Shown here: positions 11,900 through 23,447 of the stretch, piece by piece
Layout of the letters: every line of letters begins with the position of its first letter
Numbering within the stretch: the stretch's first letter is position 1
Source: Pleurodeles waltl
Taxonomy: Eukaryota > Chordata > Amphibia > Caudata > Salamandridae
Assembly: GCF_031143425.1 (NCBI RefSeq)
Contig: NC_090447.1
Span: forward strand, 852,594,760-852,658,759
Length of the DNA stretch: 64,000 nt
Reading direction: 5' to 3'
Translations under genes and position numbers: made by a program
The notes under the pieces: generated by a model
What the model was told of the DNA's origin: nothing
Seen by the model: only the letters and a program-made list of their open reading frames with translations
Databases searched by the model: none

Positions 11900-13975
11900 G
11901 ATCATCAGGAGAGGGTCTCTTCCTGGCAGTGGGTTTGGTCTAGGCATCTGCTCCAGCCGGATGTCTGGGTGGACGTCCACGTTTGCAGGGGGTGGGGTTC
12001 TTCAGCTACAGAGGGAGGGGTGACTGGGTCCTGTGGTTGCCCTGGCAGGGTCTCCATTCCATTACCAGCCGCAGATATTGAGGGGTCAGTTGTGATGTGG
12101 CTAGTGGAAGGGGCCTGCTGGTGGGTGGAGGGGGCACTCATGATGGTGCTGAAGTCCCTGAGCACCCCTGCAATGGTGCCATTGTGGCATTGTGGGCCTG
12201 CCACTGCTGCTTGACCTCCTGGTGATATTCCATCTGCAGCCTCTGGTTTTCCCCCAACATGGATATGATCTGGCCCATCCTGTCCTGGGATAGTTGATAT
12301 TCTCCCAGGACTTGGGAGATGGCTTTCTGGTCAGAGGCCTCCCTAGGCTGCCCCATCCTCTGGTCCACAGGTTCCCTCCCACGTCACCTATCCCCATGTG
12401 CCTGTGTCCCTGGCACGGTGTGCCCACTCCCAGCTTCACCAGGATCTTCATTGTCTTAGGTGTGAGGGGTCCACTCAGGTCCCTGTACTGTGGGGCACAC
12501 AATTGATTGAACAGTCCTTGGGGCACAGGTTTAGGGACGAAGGGTTGGCTGAGATGGTGGTGCCACAGGGTGAGGGGGTTGACGTGGGCAGGGTGAGGCA
12601 AGGAGTGGTAGACTGACCAGGGGTCCCAGATGGGCCAGGTAGGTTGTCACTGTCCAGACATCCAGCAGGGTTGTCCTCACTGGGGCCTTCATCCTGTGGA
12701 GGGCTGGCAGTCTCTGGTAACCTCTCTGTGGTGGTAGTGGCAGGGGTACCTGTGGATGGAGTGAGAGAGAGTTGAATGTTGGAGTTGTGTATGATTGTCT
12801 GTTAGTCTAATGCATACAGTGGCATGACTTGATTTCCAGCAATGGCATTGACAGGTGCAGCACTGCTAACACTGGTTGTGGATAGTGGATAGAGGCATGT
12901 GTGCCATGCTCCTTTGGGTTATTGTAAATCAGGCTTGGGTACTTTAGCCGGGTGTGTGGGTTCTGTTTCTGTGTGATGGTTCACAAGACAGGTTTGCGCT
13001 GTTAGCTGGTGGGCATTTTGCCTTGATATATGTGAGTGGGAATGGCTGTACTTTGCAGCTTGTGTCCAAATGGGAGGGAAGTATGTGTGTATTCAAGGTT
13101 GCTTGTCCTGTCTGCACCTGTTGTACATGGAGTACACAATATTACTTTCAAGGCCAGAATTAGTCCATTTCAGGGCAGTAGGCATGGAATAGTGGCCCTT
13201 AGAATTGGTGACAGTGCTGTGTCTGTGTTTGGACTAGTTTAGCATTGTGTGGTGCCATTGCATTGCTGCCATTACCATGTAGTGGTCCTCATGTGAAGCA
13301 GGCAGTTGGTGTAGCTAGTACAATAGTCATACATGTAATGTATGTGACATGCACATTGCAGGTTTTGAAGTGGATGGGCTAATGCATTGTGTGAGTCATA
13401 GTGATTGAACGTGGCAGTGCTATCCATGCACTTGGCATGGAGTGTGTGGGCATTGGGGTTGGGTGGTGGTGTGGCGTGCAGGATTGGGGCATGAGGTAAC
13501 TAGGTGTGAGGTGTTGTGGGTGATGGAGTGAATTGGGGAGTGTTTGGGTGGTGAGGAAGCATGCTGGACAGGAGGAATTAGTGCCAGGGGAATGTTAGTT
13601 ACTCACAAGAGTCCATTCCTCCAGGATTTCAAGTCAGGCCCTCAGGATTCAGGATGTCCAAGACCTTCTCTTCCCACAATGTGAACTCTGGGGGAAGAGG
13701 TGGGGGCCCACCGCCAGTCTTCAATACCGCCAGCTGGCGCCTGAACACCTTCCCCCTAAGGTGATTCCACCTCTTCCTGATGTCCTCCCTTGTGCATGGA
13801 TGGTTGCCCACTGAGTTGACCCTGTCGATGATTCTTTGCCTTAACTCTATTTTCCTGTCAAGGGAATCTTGCTGTACCTGTACACCAAAGAGTTGTGGCT
13901 CTAACCTGATGATTTCATCTACCATGCCCCGCAACTCCTCATCAGTGAAACGTGGGTGCTTTTGACAGGACTTGG
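11900..13975 (-). pseudogene. NAIF1-like Myb/SANT gene, two exons, degenerate (el0)
   Basis: Exon 1 (about 13975-13625) encodes H-P-R-F-T-D-E-E-L, then E-P-Q-L-F-G-V-Q, R-V-N-S-V-G and I-R-K-R-W-N-H-L-R-G-K, the three-helix Myb/SANT-like pattern of NAIF1 and related proteins, followed by a proline run. The initiator is AAG where el4 has ATG. Exon 2 (about 12750-11900) encodes a Thr/Pro-rich spacer and a coiled-coil with R-M-G-Q-I-I-S-M-L-G-E-N-Q-R-L-Q, broken by frameshifts. In Harbingers a Myb-like partner brings the transposase into the nucleus and to DNA; this copy is dead. The remaining el0 DNA (10949-11900, 13976-14637) shows nothing else I can name. Confidence 0.7.
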
Positions 13976-14637
13976 TGGTTGTGTTGTGGCTGGGGATGAG
14001 TGTTGTGTATGTAGGGTGCAGTGTGGGCTGATAGGTGAGGTGGGGGTTTGGTTGTGGGTGCTGGTAGGTTGCGGTGTTTGTGTGTAGGTGTGATATGTGT
14101 ATAGTGTTGGTAGTGCAGTTGTGTGTGTTGTGTGGTGAGTGTGAAGTGTATATGTGCTTCTAGTGTGTATGTGCTAGATTATAGTAGCTGTTCCTGTCTG
14201 TCGATCTGTGGTTTTAGTTGCAAAGGCTTGTGGGTTGTCTGGGGGTATGTTATATAGTGCTGTGTGTTTGGTGTATATATGTGTATCAGGTGTGGGTTCT
14301 TCAAACTGTCCAATGTGGTGCTGTTTTCTGACAAGAGTGTATTCTGACCTTTGGCGGTTCGGAATGCCTAAGGTTTTCCACCATGTAAGGATCATTGTGC
14401 TGATTTGTGGATCTTAATATGGTGGACAGATAGTGGTCAGCGTGGCAGTGCTGGTGGTAGGACTGCATCTTTCCCGTCTGCCAGTGTCCTGGCAGTGTCT
14501 AATTTGTGGCTGTTTTTTGGCGGCCTTCATTGTGGACTCTTAATACGGAGGGTGGGATACCACCAACAGTGGCGGTCTGTGTGTCGACACCACCGCAGTG
14601 GTCTTGCCAACAGACTGCTAAACTCGTAATGAGGTCC

Positions 14638-15218
14638 TATATGTTTGCTTGAATACCTATCTCTAGTAGTGACAACACTTCATTTTCTAGAACTTTGGTT
14701 CAGGACAAATTCAATAATAGTTTGGTAATTTCCAAGGCAATCTTTATTTGAATGTAAGGCAAGTGACATTACACTCCATTCACTCTGATCTGTTTTTTAA
14801 ATAGACTGTATAGTGACCTGACCTAATGCTCTCTCCCTTATGGAAAATGATGTAGGCTGCTGGATATGTTTTCCCTGAAAATGAAATCTCTCCAGCTTTA
14901 AAGATGAGAATTTCAGTTTTGATTTAGTGTGCCATCTGCTCTACACATTTGTGGCATTAAAATGACATATTTGTGCTGCAATCAACAATTAAAGCCAATA
15001 GAACTTCTGTTCTAAAGTCTGGACATACATTATTTTACACATCTTTCTTCATTAATTTATCAATGTTAGAAATGGGGATTCTCGTTGGCCAGGGTATGCA
15101 CCGAAGCCAGGCAGAGCCCACCCACTCTAGTCAGAGCGTGGGAATTACACACTCAAGATAAACCTGCTCACACACTTGATTGCTTGCCACCAGCAGTGAG
15201 GCCTATCCCAGAGACAAT
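14638..15218. other. Unassigned sequence
   Basis: AT-rich DNA flanking two DNA-transposon insertions. There is no ORF, repeat unit or terminal repeat that I can support. Confidence 0.4.
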
Positions 15219-15408
15219 GGGGGTTATTCTAACTTTGGAGGAGTGTTAATCAATCCCAAAAGTGACGGTAAAGTGACGGATATACCACCAGCCGTATTAC
15301 GAGTTCCATAGGATATAATGGACTCGTAATACGGCTGGTGGTAAATCCGTCACTTTTCCGTCACTTTTGGGACGGATTAACACCTCCTCCAAAGTTAGAA
15401 TAACCCCC
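15219..15408. mobile_element. Foldback MITE, 190 bp
   Basis: The two halves are inverted copies with a short loop around 15310-15320, and the arms are about 85-90 bp. Both ends read GGGGGTTATTCTAACTTTGG inward. AAT flanks both sides (15216-15218, 15409-15411). The end motif shares the GGnGGTYATT core of the MITE at 592 and the Harbinger at 34670, so it belongs to the same superfamily. The 120-aa-scale open frames across it are an artefact of the palindrome. Confidence 0.9.
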
Positions 15409-15737
15409 AATGTGTTAAGTGCTTGCACAACACACACAACACGTGACGCACTATCCACACCACAAAGGAAACACAAAACCAAATTCTATGAGAATAAACT
15501 GTGTTGAACACAACATCATTAGACCAAACACAACATGTCAGTAATACCCTGCTACCGAAGCAGTTGTCAGAACATTACCCAGTACAATTACTCTGCGAAA
15601 GCCAGCAGTAGTCACATAAAACACATAGGTTACTGATTATTCTGCAACATGAGCAGTAGCCAGGAAAATATTACTAATATAATGCACTTCATAAAATCAT
15701 CCTACATGCCCATAAAAGGAACATCAGAAAACATATG
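15409..15737. other. Unassigned sequence
   Basis: No feature recognised. It borders the solo LTR and contributes the GCAAG target site. Confidence 0.4.
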
Positions 15738-15742
15738 GCAAG

Positions 15743-18700
15743 TGTGAGAAAGTAGCCCCTTTCTAGCCTTGTTACCCCCACTTTTGGCCTGTTTGTGAGT
15801 ATATCTCAGGGTATTTTCACTGTCTCACTGGGATCCTGCTAGCCAGGGCCCGGTGCTCATAGTGAAAACCCTGTGTTTGCTATCCAGGACCCCAGTGCTC
15901 ATAAGGTTGTGGCTTATATGTATGTGTTCCCTGTGTGATGCCTAACTGTCACACTGAGGCTCTGCTAACCAGAACCTCAGTGGTTATGCTCTCTCTGCTT
16001 TCCAAATTTGTCACTAACAGGCTAGTGACTAAATTTACCAATTCACATTGGCATACTGGTACACCCATATAATTCCCTAGTATATGGTACTGAGGTACCC
16101 AGGGTATTGGTGTTCCAGGAGATCCCTATGGGCTGCAGCATTTCTTTTACCACCCATGGGGAGCTCTGACAATTCTTACACAGGCTGCCAGTGCAGCCTG
16201 AGTGAAATAACGTCCACGTTATTTCACAGCCATTTACCACTGCACTTAAGTAACTTATAAGTTAAGGTGAAGGTTGGGTGCAAAGTTACTTAGTGTGAGG
16301 GCACCCTGGCACTAGCCAAGGTGCCCCCACATCGTTCAGGGTAAATTACCTAGACTTTGTGAGTGCGGGGACACCATTACACGTGTGCACTGTACATAGG
16401 TCAATACCTATGTATAGCGTCACAATGGTAACTCCGAACATGGGCGATGTCTAAGATCATGGAATTGTCACCCCAATGTCATTCTGGCATTGGGGGGACA
16501 ATTCCATGAACCCCCGGGTCTCTAGCACAGAACCCGGGTACTGCCAAACTGCCTTTCTGGGGTCTCCACTACAGTTGCTGCTGCTGCCAACCCCTCAGAC
16601 AGGTTTCTGCCCTCCTGGGGTCCAGGCAGCCAGGGCCCAGGAAGGCAGAACAAAGGACTTCCTCTGAGAGAGGGTGTAACACCCTCTCCCTTTGGAAATA
16701 GGTGTGAAGGCTGGGGAGGAGTAGCCTCCCCCAGCCTCTGGAAATGCTTTGATGGGCACAGATGGTGCCCATCTCTGCATAAGCCAGTCTACACCGGTTC
16801 AGGGATCCCCCAGCCCTGCTCTGGCGCGAAACTGGACAAAGGAAAGGGGAGTGACCACTCCCCTGACCTGCACCTCCCAGGGGAGGTGCCCAGAGCTCCT
16901 CCAGGGTGTCCCAGACCTCTGCCATCTTGGAAACAGAGGTGTTTGTGGCACACTGGACTGCTCTGAGTGGCCAGTGCCAGCAGGTGACGTCAGAGGCTCC
17001 TTCTGATAGGCTCTTACCTCTCTTGGTAGCCAATCCTCCTTCCTAGGTAGCCAAACCTCCTTTTCTGGCTATTTAGGGTCTCTGCTTTGGGGATCTTACC
17101 AGATAACGAATGCAAGAGCTCACCAGAGTTCCTCTGCATCTCCCTCTTCACCTTCTGCCAAAGGATCGACCGCTGACTGCTCAGGACGCCTGCAAAACCG
17201 CAACAAAGTAGAAAGACGACTACTAGCAACCTTGTATTGCTTCATCCTGCCAGCTTTCTCGACTGTTTCCAGGTGGTGCATGCTCTGTGGGTAGCCTGCC
17301 TCCTTTCTGCACCAGGAGCTCTGAAGAAATCTCCCGTGGGTCGACGGAATCTTCCCCCTGCCACCGCAGTTAACAAAAGACTGCATCACCGGTCCTCTGG
17401 GTCCCCTCTCAGCACAACGAGCGTGGTCCCTGGAACTCAGCAACTCTGTCCAAGTGACTCCCACAGTCCAGTGACTCTTCAGTCCAAGTTTGGTGGAGGT
17501 AAGTCCTTGCCTCCCCACGCTAGACTGCATTGCTGGGTACCGCGTGATTTGCAGCTACTCCGGCTCCTGTGCACTCTTCCAGGATTTCCTTCATGCACAA
17601 CCAAGCCTGGGTCCCTGACACTCTAACATGCAGTGCACAACCTTCTGAGTTGTCTTCCGGCATCGTGGGACTCCCTTTTGTGACTTCGGGTGGACTCCGG
17701 TTCACTCTTCTTCCAAGTGCCTGTTCAGGTACTTATGCGGGTGCTGCCTGCTTCTGTGAGGGCTCCCTGACTTGCTGGGCGCCCACTCTGTCTCCTCATC
17801 CAAGTGGCGACATCCTGCTCCCTCCTGGGCCACAGCAGCACCCAAAAACCCTAACCGCGACCCTTGCAGCTAGCAAGGCTTGTTTGCGGTCTTTCTGCGT
17901 GGGAACACCTCTGCAATCTTCTCCACGACGTAGGACATCAATCCTCCAAAGGGGAAGTTCCTAGTCCTCTTCGTTCTTGCAGAACACCAAGCTTCTTCCA
18001 ACAGGTGGCAGCTTCCTTGCACCCTCAGCTGGCATTTCCTGGGCTCCTGCCCACTCTCCACACTGTTGCGACTATTGGACTTGGTCTCCTTGTCTTACAG
18101 GTACTCAGGTCCGGAAATCCACTGTTGTTGCATTGCTGGTGTTTGTTCTTCCTGCAGAATCCCCCTATCACGACTTCTGTGCTCTCTGGGGGTAGTAGGT
18201 GCACTTTACACCTACCTTTCAGGGTCCTGGGGTGAGCTATTTTTCTAACCCTCACTGTTTTCTTACAGTCCCAGTGACCCTCTACAAGCTCACATAGGTT
18301 TGGGGTCCATTCGTGGTTCGCATTCCACTTTTGGAGTATATGGTTTGTGTTGCCCCTATACCCATGTGCTCCTATTGCAATCTACTGTAACTTTACATTG
18401 CTTGGATTACTTCCTTTTGCTATTACCTGCATAATGTTGGTTTGTGTACATACATCTTGTGTATATATCTTATCCTCATACTGAGGGTACCCACTGAGAT
18501 ACTTTTGGCATATTGTCATAGAAATAAAGTACCTTTATTTTTAGTACTTCTGTGTATTGTGTTTTCTTATGATATTGTGCATATGACACCAGTGGTATAG
18601 TAGGAGCTTTACGTGTCTCCTAGTTCAGCCTAAGGTGCTTTGCCATAGCTACCTTCTATCAGCCTAAGCTGCTAGAAACACCTCTTCTACACTAATAAGG

Positions 18701-18771
18701 GATAACTGGTGGACCTGGCACAAGGTGTAAGTACCTCTGGTACCCACTACAAGCCAGGCCAGCCTCCTACA
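15743..18771 (+). mobile_element. Complete solo LTR, 3,029 bp, of the Gag-protease (Gmr1-like) family
   Basis: It starts TGTGAGAAAGTAGCC and ends AGCCTCCTACA, with perfect 5-bp target duplications GCAAG at 15738-15742 and 18772-18776. It matches both LTRs of the element at 51185-60059, in the opposite orientation. A polyadenylation signal AATAAA lies at 18523-18528. Three palindromes (about 16203-16228, 16390-16420, 16455-16511) lie on the U3 side. No internal region is left, so it arose by LTR-LTR recombination. At 3 kb it is unusually long for a Ty3/Gypsy LTR. The short ORFs within it are not supported as genes. Confidence 0.93.
18523..18528 (+). terminator. Polyadenylation signal of the solo LTR
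   Basis: AATAAA followed by GT- and T-rich sequence, about 245 bp before the LTR end. The matching signals are present inverted in the LTRs at 51185 and 57216 (AAAATAAAGG region). It should mark the R region of the LTR. Confidence 0.6.
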
Positions 18772-18776
18772 GCAAG

Positions 18777-19264
18777 TCAGCAAAATATACCATACCACCA
18801 TAAAGGCAAGGTCAGCATTCCCAAGACATTTTCATGATTGCACCTCGTATAACAGGGTAACAAAAAGCTCCTGGCATACAGCAACCACATCAACATGGAT
18901 GCACATAGAATTGAAAAACACGTTACCAAAAGGTCAAGCCGGTGACATGATTTTACCTCCCTTTATACTCTACCAGGGGTGGTAATCCCAGAATGTGGTG
19001 ATGTGAGGTAACGGGTGACCCCACTCCTCAAATAGGGGCCACTTCCCTTCTCTGACCCTCAGTTGGGGGGGTCCGATGGGACGGGGGAGCTCCATAGAGG
19101 TTTTCCACGCCCACGACCCTTGCAACAGGACTGGGAGCCCGAGGTCCCCGCAGCTGAGCCTCCTGGCCCGAGGCCTTCCCGGACCTCTTGACCAGCCTCC
19201 TGATCCCTTGAAAGGGGCTCCACTGCCCTCAGGAGCTCCAGGGACTATTCCAGCAGACAACGAC
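18777..19264. other. Unassigned GC-rich sequence
   Basis: No recognisable ORF or terminal repeats. It leads into the 120-bp repeats and may belong to the same unknown element. Confidence 0.35.
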
Positions 19265-19620
19265 CCGGTGCATGAGTAGTCTGCTGTCCCGGGTCGCGGC
19301 AGTGAGATTGATCCAGAAGAAGTTTCTGTTGGTGCCCTGGGGGTATTTTCCACCACACTCCTGTTACCCGGGGACACAGATGGAAGGGGCGCATCACGCT
19401 TTACACACAGGATTTGACCCACCCGGGTTGTGGCAGTGAGCCCTCAGCAGCGCTTGCAAGCCACCAACAAATACTGGAACGTGTGCACTCAAAGCACTCT
19501 GGGCACACCAGTTTAGCACGCCACATGAAGGATTCGGCCCACCCGGGTCACGGCAGTGTCCTCATCAGCGCTCACAAGGCACCAATGAATACTGAAACGA
19601 GCACTCTCAAGGTGCTAATG
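19265..19620. repeat. Tandem repeat, about 120-bp unit, three units
   Basis: The landmark CCCGGGT(T/C)G-GGCAGTGAG or close variant occurs at about 19288, 19422 and 19542. Each is followed by a CAGCGCT and CACCAA-(A/T)GAATACTG module. The last two units are 120 bp apart; the first is more diverged. No function can be assigned. The following 260 bp (19621-19880) show nothing further. Confidence 0.6.
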
Positions 19621-19879
19621 CAATAAAAATGAAGCGCTCCTCAGGTGATACAAGCAGGCCAATGCAGGGGTCAAGGGCCACAGCACCGAGCCCCTGGGGA
19701 CACAAAGGTGGAGCAAAGGGCAGTAGGGCCCAGCAACAGGCCAGCACAAAGGAGATACAGATAGTGGCAGTTCCTCCAAGTGACCATGCAGGTCACAAGT
19801 CAGCACAACAGCCGCATTCCAAGGAGGTTCCTTGTGAGTCCTTCTAGCAGCATCCTGCATCCAGTTCTGAATATGTTTC

Positions 19880-20972
19880 TTGTGTGTTTTTATGGGGAAA
19901 CATCCTTTTCACTTATACTCTTTTTTGGAAAGCATTTTCAATGAGGGGGAGAGTAGGTTCCAACCAGTTACAACTGGTTGTAGGAGTGTTCCCTCTCTAC
20001 TCCAGCACAGGCTCCAGACATCAGTTGGGGGTAAACAAGCCCTTTGTGTGAGGCCCGGGAACAGCCTTTACAGATGCAAGTATGCCCCGCCTCCCTTTCT
20101 CTCAGCCCAGGAAGACCATTCAATATGTAGATGCACCTCCGTGACACCTCCACTCTCCCTGTGTACAAGCTGTCTGAAAAGTATGCACAAAGCCCAGCTG
20201 TCACTCTGCTCAGACGTGCATTGGAGTCAAGCTGCAAAACACCAGAGTCATAAGCACAGAGAAATGCTCATTTTCTAGAAGTGGCATTTCTATAATGGTA
20301 ATAAAAAATCCACCTACACCAGTAAGCATCATTTCTCACTACAACCGTACCAAACATGCCTATGCTACCCTCATAAATCAGACAATACCCCCTAGACATA
20401 ACAGGGCATTTCTAATGCAATCCTATGAGAAGGCAGCACTCACAGCAGTGAGAAACCAAATAGGCTGTTTGCCAATACCAGGACAGGCCAAGCTACCAGG
20501 CACATGCCCTGCCTTCTACATACATAGCACCCTACCCATAGGGCTAGCTAGGGCCTACCTTAGAGGTGCCTTACATGTAGTAAAAGGGGGGTTCTGGGCC
20601 TGGCAAGTAACTTTAGATGTCAGGTCCCTGTGGCAGTAACCTGCACACACAGGTCCTGCGCTAGCAGGCCTGAGACAGGTTTGAAAGGCTACTTCTGAGG
20701 GTGGCGAAGCTGAGCTGCAGGCCCAGTAGTAGCATTTACTTTACAGGCCCTGGGTAGAGGGATACCACTGTACAAGGGACTTACAGGTAAATTAATTGTG
20801 CCAATCAGGTATAAGCCAATCATCCCAAGTTTCCAAGGGAAAGCACATGCACTTTAGCACTGATTAGCAGTGATAAAGTGACCAGTGTCATGACGTCAGC
20901 CAAAAAGGGTCAGAAAAATTAGGGGGAAAAGGCAAAAAGTTTGGGGAGTTACCCTGTAGAAAGGGCCACATC
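19880..20972 (-). mobile_element. Decayed LTR, 5' half, related to the LTR at 23448
   Basis: Read on the minus strand from 20972 it runs parallel to the LTR starting at 23448. Both have a TCACCCC- or TAACTCCCC-AAACTTTTTG opening, a TCTGACC run, GCTAA-(C/T)-AGTGCTAAAGTGCAT, CTACTGGTGGGCCTGCAG-like and GTCTCAGGCCTGC modules in the same order. The downstream half of the LTR is missing. It is inferred to be a relative rather than the same subfamily. Confidence 0.55.
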
Positions 20973-21774
20973 CAACAATCAAATAAATCTGTATTCAATT
21001 ACACAAATATAATCATACAGGAATAAAATATATGACACAATCTCAGCAATTAATCCATGTCAGACCTGAAAAACTCTCCTTGTATCAATCATTTATCTAA
21101 AAGAGCCTGTTAAAATCAATTAAAAATACTTCATCTAGGAACCATTAGATAAAGCAACAGCTTTCTACAATTAAAAATATCGAATGGCACTAATTTGCAA
21201 TCAGGCATGGTTACATGCACAAATCGCTCTGAGTGAATGTGAGTTGTTAAGGTATATTGACAACTCTCACATTCATGCTAACATGAGTAGCTGATTCCAA
21301 TGAAGTAATTTATTGGTACTTGCTAATTTTCTAGAATGCCTAACTGTACCATTAGGAATTATTGAGCATCTTCTCGAGAATTTAGAGTAAATTCTGTGAC
21401 ATCAACATATATGTCATCATGAACAAGAACACCTGTCGCAGAGTAACAAGCACATATCTAGACTTGCACAGTCCCAGGAGAGTTGACAGTGCTCTACAAA
21501 ATGTCTTGTCTTGGTTGTCTTCAATTACCTATTGCACTGGAGGTAACACAAAGGGACATTCCGAACTACATTGCAATAACAGTTCTCCAGATGCGTTGGA
21601 GAGCTGACATCCAACCATTTCTTCTACATGTTCCATTTTCAAAATATTTGTTTGTGTTTTCCTCCTTTTGCCCTTCCTTTCTAGACACACTTTACAAAGC
21701 TAACATTTGTAAAGGATGGGATGTTTTTAATAAATTAGGTACTAACCCTGGTGAAGAGCGCCCAGACTTCTCTA
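20973..21774. other. Probable 3' flank of the Helitron, otherwise unassigned
   Basis: This lies beyond the Helitron helicase stop codon, where its 3' terminus should be. A bulged hairpin with arms around TGAATGTGAG at about 21233-21277 is the only structure. I could not find a confident Helitron terminal hairpin with CTRR, so the end is not defined. Confidence 0.35.
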
Positions 21775-23447
21775 TCAACTATACTTTCTAATATGTAAGC
21801 TGTCTGCATTCACGTAGCTCTCATCAAGATTTACAAGGTATAGCCCTGAAAGTGATCTAACATGTGACAGTGCTACATAAGACATACCTTCTTTAAAGAT
21901 CGTTTGGCCTACATTTATAACTGCTCTATCCAGACTTAAACCTTGAGATTCATTGACAGTGACAGCAAAGGCCAAACATGGGGGAAACTATTTTCTACTA
22001 AATACAAATATTTGAATAACAGGAACCTAGCACTATATTTACTTATTTGTTTTGGCTCCTCTATACTGTCAAATCTAATTAAAATGATTTAACCTCACTT
22101 TTTTATTGGGATATTTAATGAAGTCTATCACATTTCCAATACCACCATTCACTGGGCCCGCCTCAATTTTCAAATTCTGACGTAGAAGGAAACTATAATT
22201 GTCACAGAGGCTCAGCTTTTTCTCTAAATCTGCTATTCAAGGCCCTGATTTCTCAAGTCCCCCAAGCTTCTTTACCATTGATTGACGGAGTGGTAAATTT
22301 AAGCTCCATTTTGTCTTTAAATGGAAGATTAATAATGTCCTGTTTCTCTAACATCAGCATTTCAGTGTTGAACTATGCACACTTGTCCAAAGTTGGCATG
22401 AGGCACACAATCAGTTTGTAACATTTAAGGAGTTTCGCTAGTACAACTCCAGCAGGCCTGTAGTGTGGGCAAAATGCAGTTAAATTACGACTATCAAGAT
22501 CCCAATTAGCATTTTTTAGATTATTCCTTAAGTATGTTTCCATACTCTACATCTGCAGCATGTCTCATAGTTCTAGTTAATTCTTTGTATTGGAAATGTA
22601 ACCAAATGTTAAAATCTCCAATGCTGCTTAAAGAATATCTAGTTTGTTTATGAAGCAGTTTATTGAAAACTAGGTGACCTTTGACAGGGGTCTGCTGAAG
22701 TAGATCCACCAACACTATGACATGTTTATCTTCAAACAGAGTATCATATTTAGTTCTGAGAACATCTTCCATTCTAAAATGAACAAAGTCTAGCATAAAG
22801 TTTGAAACCATGCTAATCTTATCTATAAAATGAGGACCTTAAGTTTTTTAAGAACCTTTCATACTTCATAACAAGCGTCACAGATAACAACTGGTACTCC
22901 AGTTTTTCTTGTCATGCTCCACTGGCGACATCAGATGTTGATGAAAAAAAATACCTTTTATGTTGTATGCAGCTAGACCTGCGGGTGCTGTCACAACAGA
23001 AGAAAGGTTGCAATTTGTCTTTTTCTGGACATATACAGTAAGTATTTTTATCAGGAACATTTTACCAGTGCCAGCTTGTCCACTGGCATAGGGAAGTGTA
23101 GGCTTGAGTGTGGTGATGTGCATTAAGAGTTGTCATGCAGAACTCCATGATCTACTGGTGCTAATGTCATTCATACAGAGGTTGTCTAACTGAATACTTC
23201 GATTTGGGTAGTAAGTTTCTAACATATTTGTTTTAACAACATCCGCGCTATCAGTATCAGAGTGTACAAGATATTGAATCTCATCAAAATACTTCAGTAC
23301 TTTGCTACGGGTAGAAGCAAGACATAAACTAATGAAAACAATGGATTTGGTCTTCCCACCTAAGCTAGCCAAACCCAAGCTATCCATGCTTCATACAAGC
23401 TCACTTCCCTGTGGGAAATCATCTTCCGACTGAAGCTAAACAACTTA
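21775..23447 (-). pseudogene. Helitron PIF1-like helicase domain
   Basis: This is the C-terminal helicase of a rolling-circle transposon, read from 23447 down. R-E-V-S-L-Y-E-A-W (about 23430-23370) is the segment before the helicase. The Walker A G-Q-A-G-T-G-K lies near 23070, then T-A-P-A-G-L-A-A-Y and T/F-F-H-Q-H. Further on are L-V-D-L-L-Q-Q-T-P-V and E-L-T-R-T-M-R-H (22720-22530), G-P-V-N-G (about 22155), and finally T-V-N-E-S-Q-G with Y-V-A-L-S-H-V-R-S (21960-21850). Stops and frameshifts break it into at least four frames. It joins the Helitron pieces at 33638, 34478 and 43013 once insertions are removed. Confidence 0.85.

Larger units (their letters stand above)
9530..14637 (+). mobile_element. 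Degenerate Harbinger transposon el0 (old subfamily)
   Basis: It carries the same gene order as the Harbinger at 34670-43009: HARBI1-type transposase on plus, then the NAIF1-like gene on minus. The right end, read inward from 14637, is GGACCTCATTACGAGT, matching the GGCCCTCATTACAACA end of el1, and is followed by TAT. No left terminus was found. The left part, including transposase exon 1 and the antisense Myb/SANT gene, is missing; an LTR fragment ends at 9284. It is much more diverged from el1-el4 than they are from one another, so it is an old relative. Confidence 0.8.

Noticed and set aside
21225..21280. Helitron 3' terminal hairpin
   Set aside because: The stem is bulged, AT-rich and not followed by CTRR at the expected distance.
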